The notes under the pieces are model-generated. The model saw only the letters and a list, made by a program, of their open reading frames with translations. It was not told the DNA's origin and did not search any database. The position numbers and the translations under genes were made by a program. A stretch of DNA of 64,000 bases. Origin: Patiria pectinifera. Its lineage: Eukaryota; Echinodermata; Asteroidea; Valvatida; Asterinidae. This document shows positions 46,868 through 58,205 of this stretch, one piece after another; within the stretch, counting starts at the first letter, position 1; every line of letters starts with the position of its first letter. The stretch lies in the NCBI GenBank assembly GCA_029964075.1, contig CM057147.1, positions 13,475,513 through 13,539,512 of the forward strand. The letters are read 5' to 3'.

Positions 46868-48624
46868 AAATGGATACAATATGCCCTACAGGATGCAGAA
46901 CACAAACATTTTGAGTTCACAGCAAGGGTCGTCACTACAAAGGGCAGAGATGGCGGTCGACATCCCCGTTTTATCTCATCGGTCCTACGTATTCATCCGT
47001 CTAGTCGCTGACAGCGAGCAAGTGTAAGCTCAATGCAGCCGATGAACAGCGCCACCTAAAATATCAGATGCTATTCAGTCCCGCCTACCTTCAACAGCGC
47101 CCCCTAGTCTTAGATCGTGACCACTCGGAATGCGAGGCTGTCGGTATATTTCCCAAAATTCATTTTAGGCTCCCTTACTGACTCATTACTTTGCTAAGTT
47201 TGCTTGGCTTAATTTTTTTGTTGGAATAAAGTTTGTTTCTTATTTTAGAGTGGTTTGGTTGGAATAAAACGCAGAAATTGCAAAATAAAACAATCGAATT
47301 TCAAATGAAAAGGGCACTTCGATGAATATAAGCAACGCTTAAAAAATAAAAAAATCGGGCTTGGGGTGTGGGGCTGCAAACTGATTTTTTTTTTTTTTAT
47401 AAAAAGGGCATGAAATATAAAAATTGTAGGCAGGGGTTATAACTATTGGATGTGGGTGCTAGCTTCCATTAAGCACTATTTCACAAAGTGAGATTGTAAG
47501 GGGAAAACCCTAACAAGGCCGGCAAGGAATCTAACCCAGCCGGAATTCTTTACGAAGGTTTGTCACACATTTTCTTTCGTGACACATTCAGACGCGCAGT
47601 CTTGTGAGATGTCAAATTGCAGGACGACGCGGCAAGGTGCCATGAAATTCTGAGTTTCTGTGTGAGGTTGACTGAATGAGATTCACTCGTAGTCGCCTTG
47701 ACTCTAAATTTAGTGGCATGGAGAGGAAATGTAATCAATGGAAACGAGACTATACTTTCCAAAAACATACATATTTCTTTGCGGGACAATTCACGTTTTG
47801 TTATTAACTATCCGAACTGTTCCGAAATATTGAGTTAAAATCTTCATTATTACACGTTTTAGGAACAGACATTTTGAGCTTAATTCAAAAAGACAGTAAA
47901 ACCTCTTCAATTACAAATTGAATTTCAAACACATTACATTACAACACATTACAACTAGGCACCATATTGTATGTATTGAGGCGCCCTTCATAGCGGACAC
48001 TATCGGACAACAGGTGTTCTTTATGGAGGCATAATTAAAGACGTTACCAAAACGTTAACAAGGAACACTCGTGAAAAAAATGGCAGCTCGTGAAAAAGTA
48101 CGGGCAAATATCCAGGTGGTGCCTGGGGAAGCGATAATATATTTTAATAGGGAGTGGGGGGGGGGGTGCTCCCCCACGCCCCCTCCCATGCCGCCCCCTT
48201 TAGTTACGCCGCTAACTTGAACATATAACAACTTGAACAAATATCATACGAGGAAGACAAGTACATGTGTATGTATGCAATCAGTTACGCTTACAACATT
48301 AACTCTTACTGAAGATTGACGATTTTATCAACAAGGTATAAGAATTAGAAGTACTTGTTATATTTGGGGGATAAGAATACCAAATCACAAAAAATTATAT
48401 TAAAAAAACCCAAAAAACCTTCTATCCATTGATGCCCCCATTACTGAAATGTATATAAAAAAAATCTTTTTCTTCATTGCATGCGTTCAGTCTCCAAGTT
48501 CCATATCACAAAAAGACAGACGTTTAACTGTAGACTCAATTTCTTCAAGATCCCAGTTCGGCCTTTTCTTAAGCGTCAGTTTTTCGACGGAATGTTACTG
48601 GGAAATCCCGTTAAATTCCTGTGA
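46868..48624. other. Intergenic, no gene seen
   Basis: Contains a homopolymer-rich element end near 48140-48215 (G run, then GTTACGCCGCT, the inverse of an AGCGGCGTAAC terminus common in hAT/Harbinger-like MITEs). Nothing coding is recognised. Confidence 0.4.
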
Positions 48625-48980
48625 GTGTTTTTAATCTAAATTTATGGTGTTTGCCCAGGACCACTTGAAAGCTTGCTGGGCACACAGTCGAAATTTTTTT
48701 TTTTTTACCTACTGTTTGATCTACAAAAGACAGAACAGAGACTGTAAGGGCAGAGCTTAACTGGAATTTCCCCCGAAATCCCGGCCGCTCGTTGCGACAT
48801 TCGTTCTGAATTACTTACTCAAGGACTCTTGGAAACGTTGTTAACAAGCTATACAGAGCAGACATTTTTGCAAGTAGGCCATTGTTCGATTATAAAGAGA
48901 CAAAGAGACACAATAAGAGCAGAACATTTCTGGAAATTCCCTGAAATCCCGCAGTAGTATTTGACGATGTGAAAGCTTAG
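48625..48980. repeat. Dispersed direct repeat, copy 1 (partner 55262-55598)
   Basis: Shared ordered words with copy 2: TAATCTAAATTTA, GGTGTTTGCC, AGGACCACTT, AGAGACTGTAAGG, CAAGGACTCTTGGAAA, GAGACAAAGA, CCTGAAATCCCGCAGTAGT. About 350 bp, 6.6 kb apart, same orientation. Confidence 0.75.
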
Positions 48981-49015
48981 CCTGTACGCAACCGGCCGTT
49001 TATGTATTAAAGTAC

Positions 49016-49120
49016 TATAGGTTTTCCCGGCTATTTTCAACATTTTTCGTTCGAATTCACCGATTCTTATATTCCAATTCGTCGTTAATTTCGTCTTTTG
49101 TCAGGCAATTTCAGATTTCA
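49016..49120. mobile_element. Solo end of the GGTTTTCCCGG foldback family
   Basis: ATAGGTTTTCCCGGCTATTTT at 49016, followed by TTCGAATTCACCGATTC and AATTCGTCG, as in the elements at 24.4-25.1 kb. No partner end is found immediately downstream. Confidence 0.65.
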
Positions 49121-49124
49121 AATT

Positions 49125-49395
49125 GTCGGAATTTATGTTTCGACAAACCTATCTCCCGACACACCTATGTTCCGACACCAGTTTGTTTCGACAACCCGCA
49201 CATAATATTGTGTTAGCCCGTTAGACTTGGGTGTTGGAGCAAGAGACCAGTATGTGTTTACGTTTGTAGGGGTGTCGAAACAAAGAGGTGTCGGAACATA
49301 TAGGGGTGTCGGAACATCGGTTGAGCAGTCGGAACGTAGGGTGAGCAGTCGGAACATAGGCTGAGTAGTCAGAACATACATGTGTAGGAACATAC
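49125..49395. repeat. Foldback minisatellite of GTCGGAACATA units
   Basis: Units of roughly 16-20 bp based on GTCGGAACATA run from about 49265 to 49385. The inverted form (CCGACACACCTATGTT-like) runs at 49137-49190, so the two arrays face each other across about 75 bp. Unit length and spacers vary. Confidence 0.65.
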
Positions 49396-49638
49396 GTTGC
49401 GTAACCTTGTATTTTCAATTATATCATTATTGTTTTTTTTTGGGGGGGGGTCTGTGGCGTTTAACATGGAATAGGCAAACTTTTTTAGTTTGGTTCTAGG
49501 TCCATCCAATGCATGTTTTCCAATGCATTTTTTATTATGGGATAACCCATATTTTGTTTTGATTTTTATTTTATTTACGAACCAAGGAAAGCTCAATTTA
49601 ATTTAAAAAAAATGAACTTGCTCAAATTATATATAAAG

Positions 49639-49720
49639 CATAGGTTTTCCCGGCTATTTTTAAACGTTTTTTTTATTCGAATTCACCGTTTCTAATATTC
49701 AAATTCGTCCATCAACATCG
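49639..49720. mobile_element. Second solo end of the GGTTTTCCCGG foldback family
   Basis: CATAGGTTTTCCCGGCTATTTT followed by ATTCGAATTCACCG and AATTCGTCC. It has the same orientation as the end at 49016. Confidence 0.6.
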
Positions 49721-49779
49721 ATTCAGTTAAATGCAAGGAGATTGTAGGCTCAGATAAGTTATACACCCACTTATTGCGG

Positions 49780-50660
49780 TGCGTTGATTGACAATTGAAC
49801 GCCCCACTTGGCTTAGATTTAACCTATGGTGCGGTTGCTTGGTGGCTAGCCCTGCCCAGAGGCAGTACCCACCCGACACCGTCGCGGTCCGTCCCTGCTA
49901 CGGCCCGCCTGGCTCACGAGAGCCATACCCCCGTATCGGTTCAGCTTACATCCACAGTCATGTCGTGAACATTTTAACCAATGGTGCACAGTGTGCCCCT
50001 TCAGTGGCGTAGCAAGCGTGGCAGATGGGGCTGGGGGTAGTTATGTATTTACCCACCCCACCCAATATTTTTTGAAAAGACTGTAATTTTTTTTATTCAA
50101 GTGCCTTTTTTGGCGCAAGTTTTTACCCCCAATATTTTTCAAGAGCACTCTTTGTTTAATGCAAGTGTTTTTTGTTTTTTGTTTTTTTAAATTTTTTTTA
50201 TAAAGGTGCTCTTTTTACAAACAATGAGTGTGTTTTATGGTATAGCAGCTGTAACAAGTGCCTTTTTTGGAATTTCGCGCATGTGCCTCCCTGAAAATCA
50301 TCGTATATTGTCCGATAGTGTGAATAGTCCGGTTTGAAAATCACCCTCATCGAAAGATGGAAGCCCCAAGTGTCCGAAGAAAAAAAAACCATGTCTACAT
50401 TTTAGCACAGAAGTGCGAGTGCCCTTTTTAAGCAATCCTTCCCCCCCCCCCCAATCAAAATGCCCTGGGATGCGCCACATACACTGGCTCGAACTGTAGT
50501 GTGGTTCGGTACACTCCATGGCCCCCGCCCAGCTGTGTTGTCTCACCCATCACCGTATAGCGGTCCGCTCCCGCTTCGGTCCGGCCGTCTCCTCGAAGCG
50601 ATAACCTGTACCGTGCTCACTCTGTTCAGCTAGTACTATTGTTGGTTCAAGCCCGCGGGA
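49780..50660. other. Repeat-derived non-coding stretch
   Basis: Two diverged GC-richer blocks (about 49840-49950 and 50540-50640) share GCGGTCCG, ACGGCCCGCC/TCGGTCCGGCC and TTCAGCT words. A MITE-like terminus CAGTGGCGTAGCAAG occurs at 50003. No gene seen. Confidence 0.4.
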
Positions 50661-50758
50661 ACGGGGGTGCTGTGGGTAATGCAGCACCCCCAACTTTTGG
50701 AATGGGGTGCTGGAATATACTGAAGCACCACCAACTCCCGGGGAAAAAAATGTGTTCA
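50640..50758. repeat. Inverted repeat partner 1 (GGGGTGCTGGAATAT block)
   Basis: Contains AAGCCCGCGGGAACGGGGG, GCTGTGGGTAATGCAGCACCCC and GGGGTGCTGGAATAT. The same words occur in reverse complement at 54745-54858, about 4 kb away. Confidence 0.7.
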
Positions 50759-50768
50759 AGCTTCTTAA

Positions 50769-51170
50769 CCCTAAAGGGGCCGGGGGGGGGAGGGGGTGGC
50801 GGAATCCGCCCCCCTCCTCAACATTTTCCGCGATAGCCTCTAAAATATTTTTTTTCGCAACTCGAGCTGTTATGACTTTTTAGCCTCGAGCTTTGCGCAT
50901 CTTTTGATACCCAAATAATAAAAATCAGACCACAGGTTGCCGCGTAGCGAACATTTTTCGTACATATGAATAATTAATTAGCCATTATTCCAAAACCCTT
51001 TGACCTATAGTCATGAAATTTCTTGGGTATGTTTAGGAAGAGTTGCTCTATGCATGTGCTGAGTTTCAAAATTTGTCGTCACTCGATGGCCGAGATCTTA
51101 GGGGGGGGGGCGGAATCCGCCCCTCCCCTCCCAGCTGAGAGATGGTCAAAATAACCCGGCCTCTCTAGGG
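50769..51170. mobile_element. piggyBac-like MITE flanked by TTAA
   Basis: TTAA lies at both borders (50765-50768 and 51171-51174). The terminal inverted repeats are CCCTAAAGGGGCCGGG and, inverted, CCCTAGAGAGGCCGGG. TTAA targets and CCCTA... termini are the hallmark of piggyBac elements. The 402-bp interior has inverted G-rich GGCGGAATCCGCC blocks near both ends and no ORF. A related end lies at 54978. Confidence 0.75.
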
Positions 51171-53422
51171 TTAACAAGATTTGCCAAAAAAAATAACAGG
51201 TGAAAGTGGCCAGGAATCGCCTCAGATTGCACCACAGAGCATCCAGAATCCAACATTTTCCGGGGGCCCTTTAGCCGGCCCCGAAACCCACGTCGCTCCG
51301 CGCTCCGTAGTCATTTTGTCCTACATTAGAAATTTCAGCAACCCCCCCCCCCCCCCAAGTAAAAATTTGTTCCAGCGGGCTTGTGTTGGTTGATTTGGTT
51401 CCGCCGGTTAATGTGGTGGCGAGTATTAGACGAGTAACACAGACCAATCAAACCTAATTAACCTAAGCTCACATGAAAGATCCCTCACTAAGTCATCACG
51501 AAGTAAAGAGATTGAACCAGTATTGTGACTGTCTGACTGTCACCCCAAGTCAAGTTTCCCACAAACTTCATAACGATTGTGGACTCTGATAGAAAGGTTT
51601 GAAGTAAATAGTAGGAAACGCAACAGTCTTAAGAACTTCCTTTAACACGAAGCCAAAGCATATTAAAAACTCTTAAATTACAATAAAATACACTACGTAA
51701 CCAGGAGATAAAACAATTCTCAATGGTAGTTTGCAATACATATTTATGTGCTCAAAATAGCAGTCGCCCTAAATCGGAACAAAGTAGTTTTTTCGTTAAA
51801 ACGAAACATACAAATCGATTTTGTTTTAAGAGCAGGGGTATGCAACTTTAACATCGAAGGGTGTATCTCCGATTGGCTGCCGGTTGTTTCAGGTGTGCCA
51901 AAACATGGTTCGTTTTGGGCCAACTTCTGTTTCTTAAACGACATGCCCAGCCGCTGATTAATGTAATAGTATAATGGAACCGAAAATAATAAATTGAATG
52001 CTAAGCTCAAACATTTGATATCAAATTGCCTCACTGAGAAGAATACAGCAGAAATCATCGTAGATTTCACAATTTTCCTGGAGGCATGTCTTGGACCCCC
52101 CGCCAATCTAAAATCACTCAAATTGTAAAGTGGAATACATTGGAGAAGATTCAAACGGTCGAAACTCAGTGAAATCTCGATCTATTCGATTGTCATGACT
52201 GAATTTCACTCTGAATCGTCACACGGGCGTCGCTAGACCATTGGGGGTGCCATCATGAAATTTGCCGACGGACCGTCACGCAAAATGCGTGTAATTGATA
52301 ATTCCCGCCCAAAATAATCCCTTTAACTCCATTTCTAATTTCCTCCACAAATATATGTTGATTACTTTGAATGGATTTAATTTCTCAGTGGAATAAGTTC
52401 AACTTCAAATGTAAATCGTCAAAATTTGGCCCTATCATATTAAACAGTTTTGGACATTTGCTTGTCGCAAAACTGCGTGTACATACTCAGTACGTTTGCG
52501 CATACCTTGTTTCAGGTCCGTTGCTTGATCCCAGACTGGGGGATGTCTTTAAATTCTGAAGTGGAACTTTTCATATGCGAGCGCGGAGCGGGTAGCCCTG
52601 AAGGCGTGGGGTCCGGGGCCCGCTTAAGGGCCCCGGTAAATGTTTCGATTCTAGATGCTCTGTGGTGCAATATTGGCCACTTTCTGACTTTTTGAATGAA
52701 ATGTGCTCGTGTTTAGGGAGATGGGGGTGGGTCATCAAAGGTGGTATATTATATCACAAACTTCACATCAAAACTGTAGCTTGACTCTTTTTCGAGATTT
52801 GCCCTATTTGGCTTGATCCATGATTTTGAGTCGTCACCAAGAATCAGCTCAATTCATAACTGCCTGTTTTGCACAGCTGTAGCTGTCAACCACCGTATAT
52901 GAAGCGACCTCGCGCGGCAGCTCGTGCCGACATGACAGAATGTACTATCTTTTGCCATGGATCTTGCAGACCCGTATTTTAGCTTCGCGGGGTTTTGAGC
53001 AACGGCGTTTATTTTTTACATTCTCCATTCTCTCTTGTTCCCTCCTACTCTCCCCTTCCTTCTCCACTCTTCATTTTCCATTTTGCCGACAGCACCATGA
53101 TTTGGCCGACAAAAATGACTAATTGGGGGAGGGGCGGGGGGACGACGCCCGTGAATCGTCTGGTCCCTAGTTTCAGTCGGACGGAGAGAATATTCACTTG
53201 ACTGAACGAGTGAATTTTCACCGTTTTTTAATAGAAAGTATACTCCGCAAATGCTAGTTTTCTTAACGGTGGAACTCATAATTTGTAATCCACTTCTTAA
53301 ACATTGATTAAACACTTCTTTAACAAACAATTTTAGGAACAGTCGTGTTTTTAAAGATGCAGACTTTTTTGTTAAAAACTCTGTAATTACATTCGAACAC
53401 ACTACATCCCAACACATAGGCT
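51171..53422. other. Intergenic, no gene seen
   Basis: Open frames at 51744-52154 and 53016-53567 (minus) lack recognisable motifs and look like chance. At 52209-52290 there is a terminus (CGGGCGTCGCTAGACC...GGGGGTGCC) that recurs at 55180-55255. Confidence 0.4.
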
Positions 53423-53977
53423 TTCGCTCGTACCCCCCCCCCCCCCCCGCCCTACAAACAGGACGCTGGGATACTCTGATGAGCTTCACAGAATCTTGTG
53501 AAGGAAGTGGCCTATGACCTATGTATAGAGCATCTGGCTGCAGCTGTTCGAGACCGCATTTAGACAATGTGCGCCAATGCTATCCGAAACTTCCCATAGC
53601 ATTGCGCACATTCCACACCAGATGTGATTTCTGTTTCACATGCGGACCTTGTGGACACAATTTTGAGCGTCGCATAATGCAATCCGACCGTTCGTGATTC
53701 GATACGGAGCCTGGGCGAGTGACGGGAATTGTAAATCTACAACACATGAGTTTTACAGAATTTCCTACATTATCACGCTTTTCAACGAGAAAAAAAAAAA
53801 ACAGCTCTAAACTTGAATAAAACAGTAATGAATCAGTCTTAACGGCCGTTTCAAACCTTGCAGAGTCATGACGTTGATGACGCGCAGGTCACTGGTCACG
53901 CAAAATCTAACCAATCAGAGCGTAAATTTATCAGAGTATCCCAGCGTCCTGTTTGCAAGGCGGGGGGTATGAGCGAA
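53423..53977. mobile_element. TIR DNA transposon with 10-bp target-site duplication (MULE-like)
   Basis: CACATAGGCT flanks both ends (53413-53422 and 53978-53987). Terminal inverted repeats of about 55 bp start TTCGCTC(G/A)TACCCCCC and share ACAGGACGCTGGGATACTC. TSDs of 9-10 bp are typical of Mutator-like elements. The 555-bp interior is non-coding apart from chance frames and contains a small hairpin near 53575-53610. The identical TSD implies a fairly recent insertion. Confidence 0.8.
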
Positions 53978-53987
53978 CACATAGGCT

Positions 53988-54744
53988 ATACATCTGGCCA
54001 CTATCACGTGTCCTATTCTCCAAACCATGTTGTGTAGAATAAACCGAGGTTAAAATATAAAGTCGTTAAACTCATTTATATATTTGACTACGTGTGTATA
54101 TTGTATTTCGAAAAGTTTTGCAAATGACAGTATTTCTCATCATATGCCTTCCCGAAAAAAAGATTATGATTGATCGGTCTACTGAGTTTTTATGAGGAAA
54201 AACTTGCTGAGGGTAATTAGAGCAAAGCATGACTAGTTTCAATGATAGCCCGTCCCACTCCTATTACGTTGGGGATGTGTGTGTGAACCTTGCTATTTGT
54301 TAATGTTGAGTACAGAATGCTAGCAACGTCAATGAAACTTTTCAATGAAAAGAAAAACCTTCAGGGGAAAGGTTTGAACTTTTGCCCCTATTGGAAGATC
54401 GAATGAAAAAAATCCTGACAAGCACAATCAACTTTGCCCCATTGTCATCGCCGAGGTTATTGCTTTCGGGTCAAAGCTTCCACCATTGCGGAAATATCAT
54501 AGACATGTCATGATTTTAGATACATTGAGAGAAAAATCGATTCCGCACTGCCTGAAGATTTAGAAAATACCTGCTCTGGATATTTTACAGTGTTTGTGCA
54601 AGACATTTGAAGCGCCGCGCTTAGCCGCGGCAAAACTAGAAACGAACAAAACGAAGGAGATATTTGTGGAGCAAGCATAATGTATAGCGTAGCGGCGCAA
54701 TTTCATCGTCGTAGAACGATGAAATGAACGTAGAAATGACATAT
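53988..54744. other. Intergenic, no gene seen
   Basis: No coding or RNA gene recognised. Confidence 0.4.
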
Positions 54745-54858
54745 TTGCCGGGAGTAAGGGGTGCTGAAGCATATTCCAGCACCCCAATCCAAAATGTTGG
54801 GGTGCTGCAGCACCCACAGCCCCCCCCCCCCCCCCCCCCGTTCCCGCGGGCTTGCCCC
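54745..54858. repeat. Inverted repeat partner 2 (GGGGTGCTGGAATAT block)
   Basis: Reverse complement of 50640-50758. Interrupted by a 20-C homopolymer at 54820-54839. Confidence 0.7.
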
Positions 54859-54977
54859 CCAAAAATATCGAGAAAAAGGGGGAAATTAATAATAATAATT
54901 ATACCGGAGTCGTATATAGCGCACGTATCTATCAACAATTAGATTCTCAAGGCGCTGGAAATGATGTATTTTATTAA

Positions 54978-55042
54978 GCCTAAAAGGGCCGGGTTATTTT
55001 GACAATCTCTCCGCCTGGGGGGGGGGGGGGCGGATTCCGCCC
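54978..55042. mobile_element. Solo end of the piggyBac-like MITE
   Basis: After TTAA at 54974-54977 comes GCCTAAAAGGGCCGGGTTA and TTTTGACAATCTCTC, matching the terminal 35 bp of the 50769-51170 element, then a G run and GGCGGATTCCGCC. The other end is missing. A tRNA-like string (55042-55082, minus) abuts it. Confidence 0.6.
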
Positions 55043-55179
55043 GGCACACGAGTCGAACACCGTAACCATTGGATCACAGCACCCCACATGAATGTAAAAG
55101 AAATGGAAAAAAGAAAAAAAGAAGAGACTCGAAATGAACATTGATTTTTGCTGTACTTTTAATGAGGGAATAAAAGTAC

Positions 55180-55255
55180 ACGGGCGTCGCTAGACCATTT
55201 TGATTGGGGGTGCCGTCATGACATTTTCCGACGGAACGTCACACAAAATGTAATC
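55180..55255. repeat. GGGCGTCGCTAGACC repeat (partner 52209-52290)
   Basis: Shared ordered words: CACGGGCGTCGCTAGACCATT, GGGGGTGCC, TCATGA, CCGACGGA, CGTCAC, CAAAATG. It resembles hAT-type MITE termini. Confidence 0.55.
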
Positions 55256-55261
55256 CCTGCT

Positions 55262-55598
55262 AATGTTTAGAATCTAAATTTACGGTGTTTGCCTAGGACC
55301 ACTTAAAGGCTTGCTCTGCCCACACACAACGATATATTTTTAAACTATTGTTAGATTGACAAAAGAAAACAGAGACTGTAAGGACAGAACTGAACGGGAT
55401 TTTTTTTCTCCGAAATCCCAGCCGATTGTGACAATATCCTTTCTAAATGTCAAGGACTCTTGGAAATGTTGTCAACAAGCTACAGGGCAGAGATTTATGC
55501 AAGTATTATTAGATTATAAAAGAGACAAAGAAACACAGTGCGAACAGAATATTGCTGGAAATTCCCCTGAAATCCCGCAGTAGTTTTATTTTTGAAAG
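55262..55598. repeat. Dispersed direct repeat, copy 2 (partner 48625-48980)
   Basis: Same orientation and word order as copy 1, moderate divergence, directly after the GGGCGTCGCTAGACC repeat in this copy. Confidence 0.75.
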
Positions 55599-56771
55599 CG
55601 TGAAAGCATATTCTACCATGTGCGGGTAACAAATGATGCGTGGTTGTTGAGACCTGAGGCATCGTACACCGACTAAATGTGCACATGGACTGTACATGTA
55701 CATGTATGTACAATGTATCGTACGACATCAGAACACGTATTTTAACCTACGCAGGCAAAGACCGTTTCGTGTAAAAGTTGAGTTGGAAGAGGGGTTAACC
55801 AAACTGAATCCTTTAGGCCAAAAAAAGTCTCCGGTTTCTGGTATGGAGCTTGCCCAAAAAGTGGTGGGCCGACACGTTTTTTGTTTTTTTTTTACCTGAT
55901 TTGTTTGCCTGAAATGTCGGCTGATGACTGCAAATGGTGCCCGACTAAACTTAGTGCAAATATAAGGGAGTCCAGAGAGGCCACATAAAGATTATTCTCG
56001 ACCATAACCCAATCTAAAAACACGTTAAAATTGTGCAGCAGCAGGATTCCAGTCAAACCAGTGAGTTTGGCGGTTTTGAGACATCATCTTTCATTAAAAA
56101 AATAATTTTTCATTTTGCCGACGCGCATGGCTACGGCGACGCACGCGCATACCAGAAACCGAAGACTGTTTGGGGGCCTAATCCGAGATTAAAATACAAA
56201 GTTAACATAGTTCACATTGATATGTTTGACTATATTACACTTTTCCTAATCATAATAGGAAACCATGAATTGCGTTCGCAAGCTTCATGAGTTAAGGACA
56301 GTAATGGAGCACCGTATAAAAACAACAATATGTTATAGTTTCTTTCAATTTTGAGATAGAATAGGGATTGTCTTTCACAGACAACTAGATATTAACATTG
56401 CTTAAAAAACCTCCACCAATGTATTAATAAATGATCAAGTGCACTGTTATCGTGCATTATTAAGCGGTCGTATGAGGCAAAGTGATGACTTTAAAAATAG
56501 CTTACTATGACACAATTATCTACTTACTGAAAACCTATAACGACTACCCATACCTTTCTTTAAAAAATTGGGCAAGAAACTTGTTGTCTCATCTCCGACA
56601 AGGGTGCAATATGATTTAAGTGAAATCATTTTGCAAGTTTTAAAAGTGCCTGTTCTATAAAATCGTTACTTGTTGCAAACTCCTGCAAAGATTGGGATTA
56701 ACAGCATTACTATTTCTCAATCCTTTACTTCTGTATATAGCGTCGCTCAGTGACTTCAGACATAGATATAT
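55599..56771. other. Intergenic, no gene seen
   Basis: Only short frames without motifs. Confidence 0.4.
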
Positions 56772-57072
56772 AGGGCGAGTCACAAAAAGCGAAACCCAAA
56801 TGTCGGGACTTTTGTTTAAGTGAAGTTCTGCATGTCGCACTTTCAAAATCTAGGATATGAAAGCCCAATTCACAAGCTTTTTTTAGTACAGAAATCATTC
56901 AAATCACTTATTTTTTTTTTAAGTTTCGGAATTTTAAACACAACCAAAGTTCTGTCCACGGATCACAAAAACAGGTGTGCGTTCTTTCAGCCAAACAAAA
57001 ACAATTCACACACATCCCTATGTGATTTGTTTTCATTTTGCTGAAAGAACACTAACCTTCTTGTGATCGACA
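56772..57072. mobile_element. Relative of the 23.5-kb foldback MITE
   Basis: It starts TAGGGCGAGTCACAAAAAGCG and matches the 23532 element through ATCATTCAAATCACTTAT and CCACGGATCACA. Inverted inner arms (GGATCACA...TTCTTTCAGC near 56958-56993 against GCTGAAAGAA...TTGTGATC near 57040-57068) form a hairpin. Confidence 0.55.
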
Positions 57073-57747
57073 TGTTAACAATAGCTTAAGCAGTAAAGGA
57101 TCTCAACAGTAAACTTAAGAGATCCTTTGCCCTCTTTTTATGGTGTTAACATATGTATATATGTTCTTAATTGTTACCTTTTGCTATTTTATCTTCTAGT
57201 TTTAAATGGCGATCTCTGTGTGTGTGTTTTTTTTTTTTTTTTTATCTCTAACAGGTTTCTCAATTAGCTTTATCTTAAACACGCTTCATTTTAGTAACAT
57301 TTGCTCTCTTTTTATGCAAAAAAAAAGAGATCACTATGATTAGTTTGTGGCTGCTTTGTGTCCTTATCTTGTGGTAAACAGTTTTTAAGTATTTTCAACT
57401 TAGAACAAAGACACTTTATGGAATTTTGACGAACAAATTAATTACATGAACCGGTTTGGAATTCCTTTGAAAGAATTCCTTTCGAAATTGAAAGTTGAAA
57501 AGTGCAATCGTATGCTTTTAGACTTAAATTGAACGATCTATTTTGTTAATTGAAACCGATCTAAACATGAATCCACATGTGTGCGAAAATGCAGAAGAAT
57601 ATCTTCTGCTGATCTTCAAAATAACTCCATTAGAATACTGACACACTATACTAAGTATATTTATATTGTTCAACTATACTCCTTAAAAAATGAACAGCAG
57701 TACTTCCCTTAGCTTTTTACTCTCTCAGATGTTCCATTGACTCAATA

Positions 57748-58203
57748 CAGGGTAGTGCAAAAATATTCACCTCTACTTGTTGAGGATATTTCAAAAATTC
57801 AATTAAATGGTATTAAAATATTGATCTTTAAACATAAGTGATGAAAACAATGATTGCAAATGCATATTTTGTCTCTGAGATATGGTAGTTTAAAAAGTTC
57901 ATGTGCCAAACCTGTTCGTCCACGGACGGCTTTATTCCATCCGCTTTACTGAGCTCCGGAGCTTGATTTAAAGACAAAAAAACGGCACTAGACTTACACA
58001 TGGACAACAGTGATTCTGGTGACTTGTATTGAAATTAGCATGATAACACTATTCTTGCGATTATTTTAAAGATTTTTTTTTCACCAGGTATGGTTAAAGA
58101 GTTATACCTCACTACATTATAAAAAACACAGCTCAAATAAGTTTAGTAAGTAGGCTAACATTCCTGTCAAAAGGGGGTTTCCTTTTTTTTTTGCACCACC
58201 CTG
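57748..58203. mobile_element. mariner-like MITE, TA target
   Basis: TA dinucleotides lie at both borders (57746-57747, 58204-58205). The terminal repeats are CAGGGTAGTGCAAAAA and, inverted, CAGGGTGGTGCAAAAA. 456 bp, non-coding. TA targets and this terminus style fit the Tc1/mariner superfamily. Confidence 0.7.
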
Positions 58204-58205
58204 TA

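Noticed and set aside
51744..52154. 136-residue minus-strand frame
   Set aside because: No domain, no splice context and no sign of conservation. Probably chance.
53016..53567. 183-residue minus-strand frame
   Set aside because: It crosses the end of a delimited TIR transposon and a C homopolymer, so it is not a gene.
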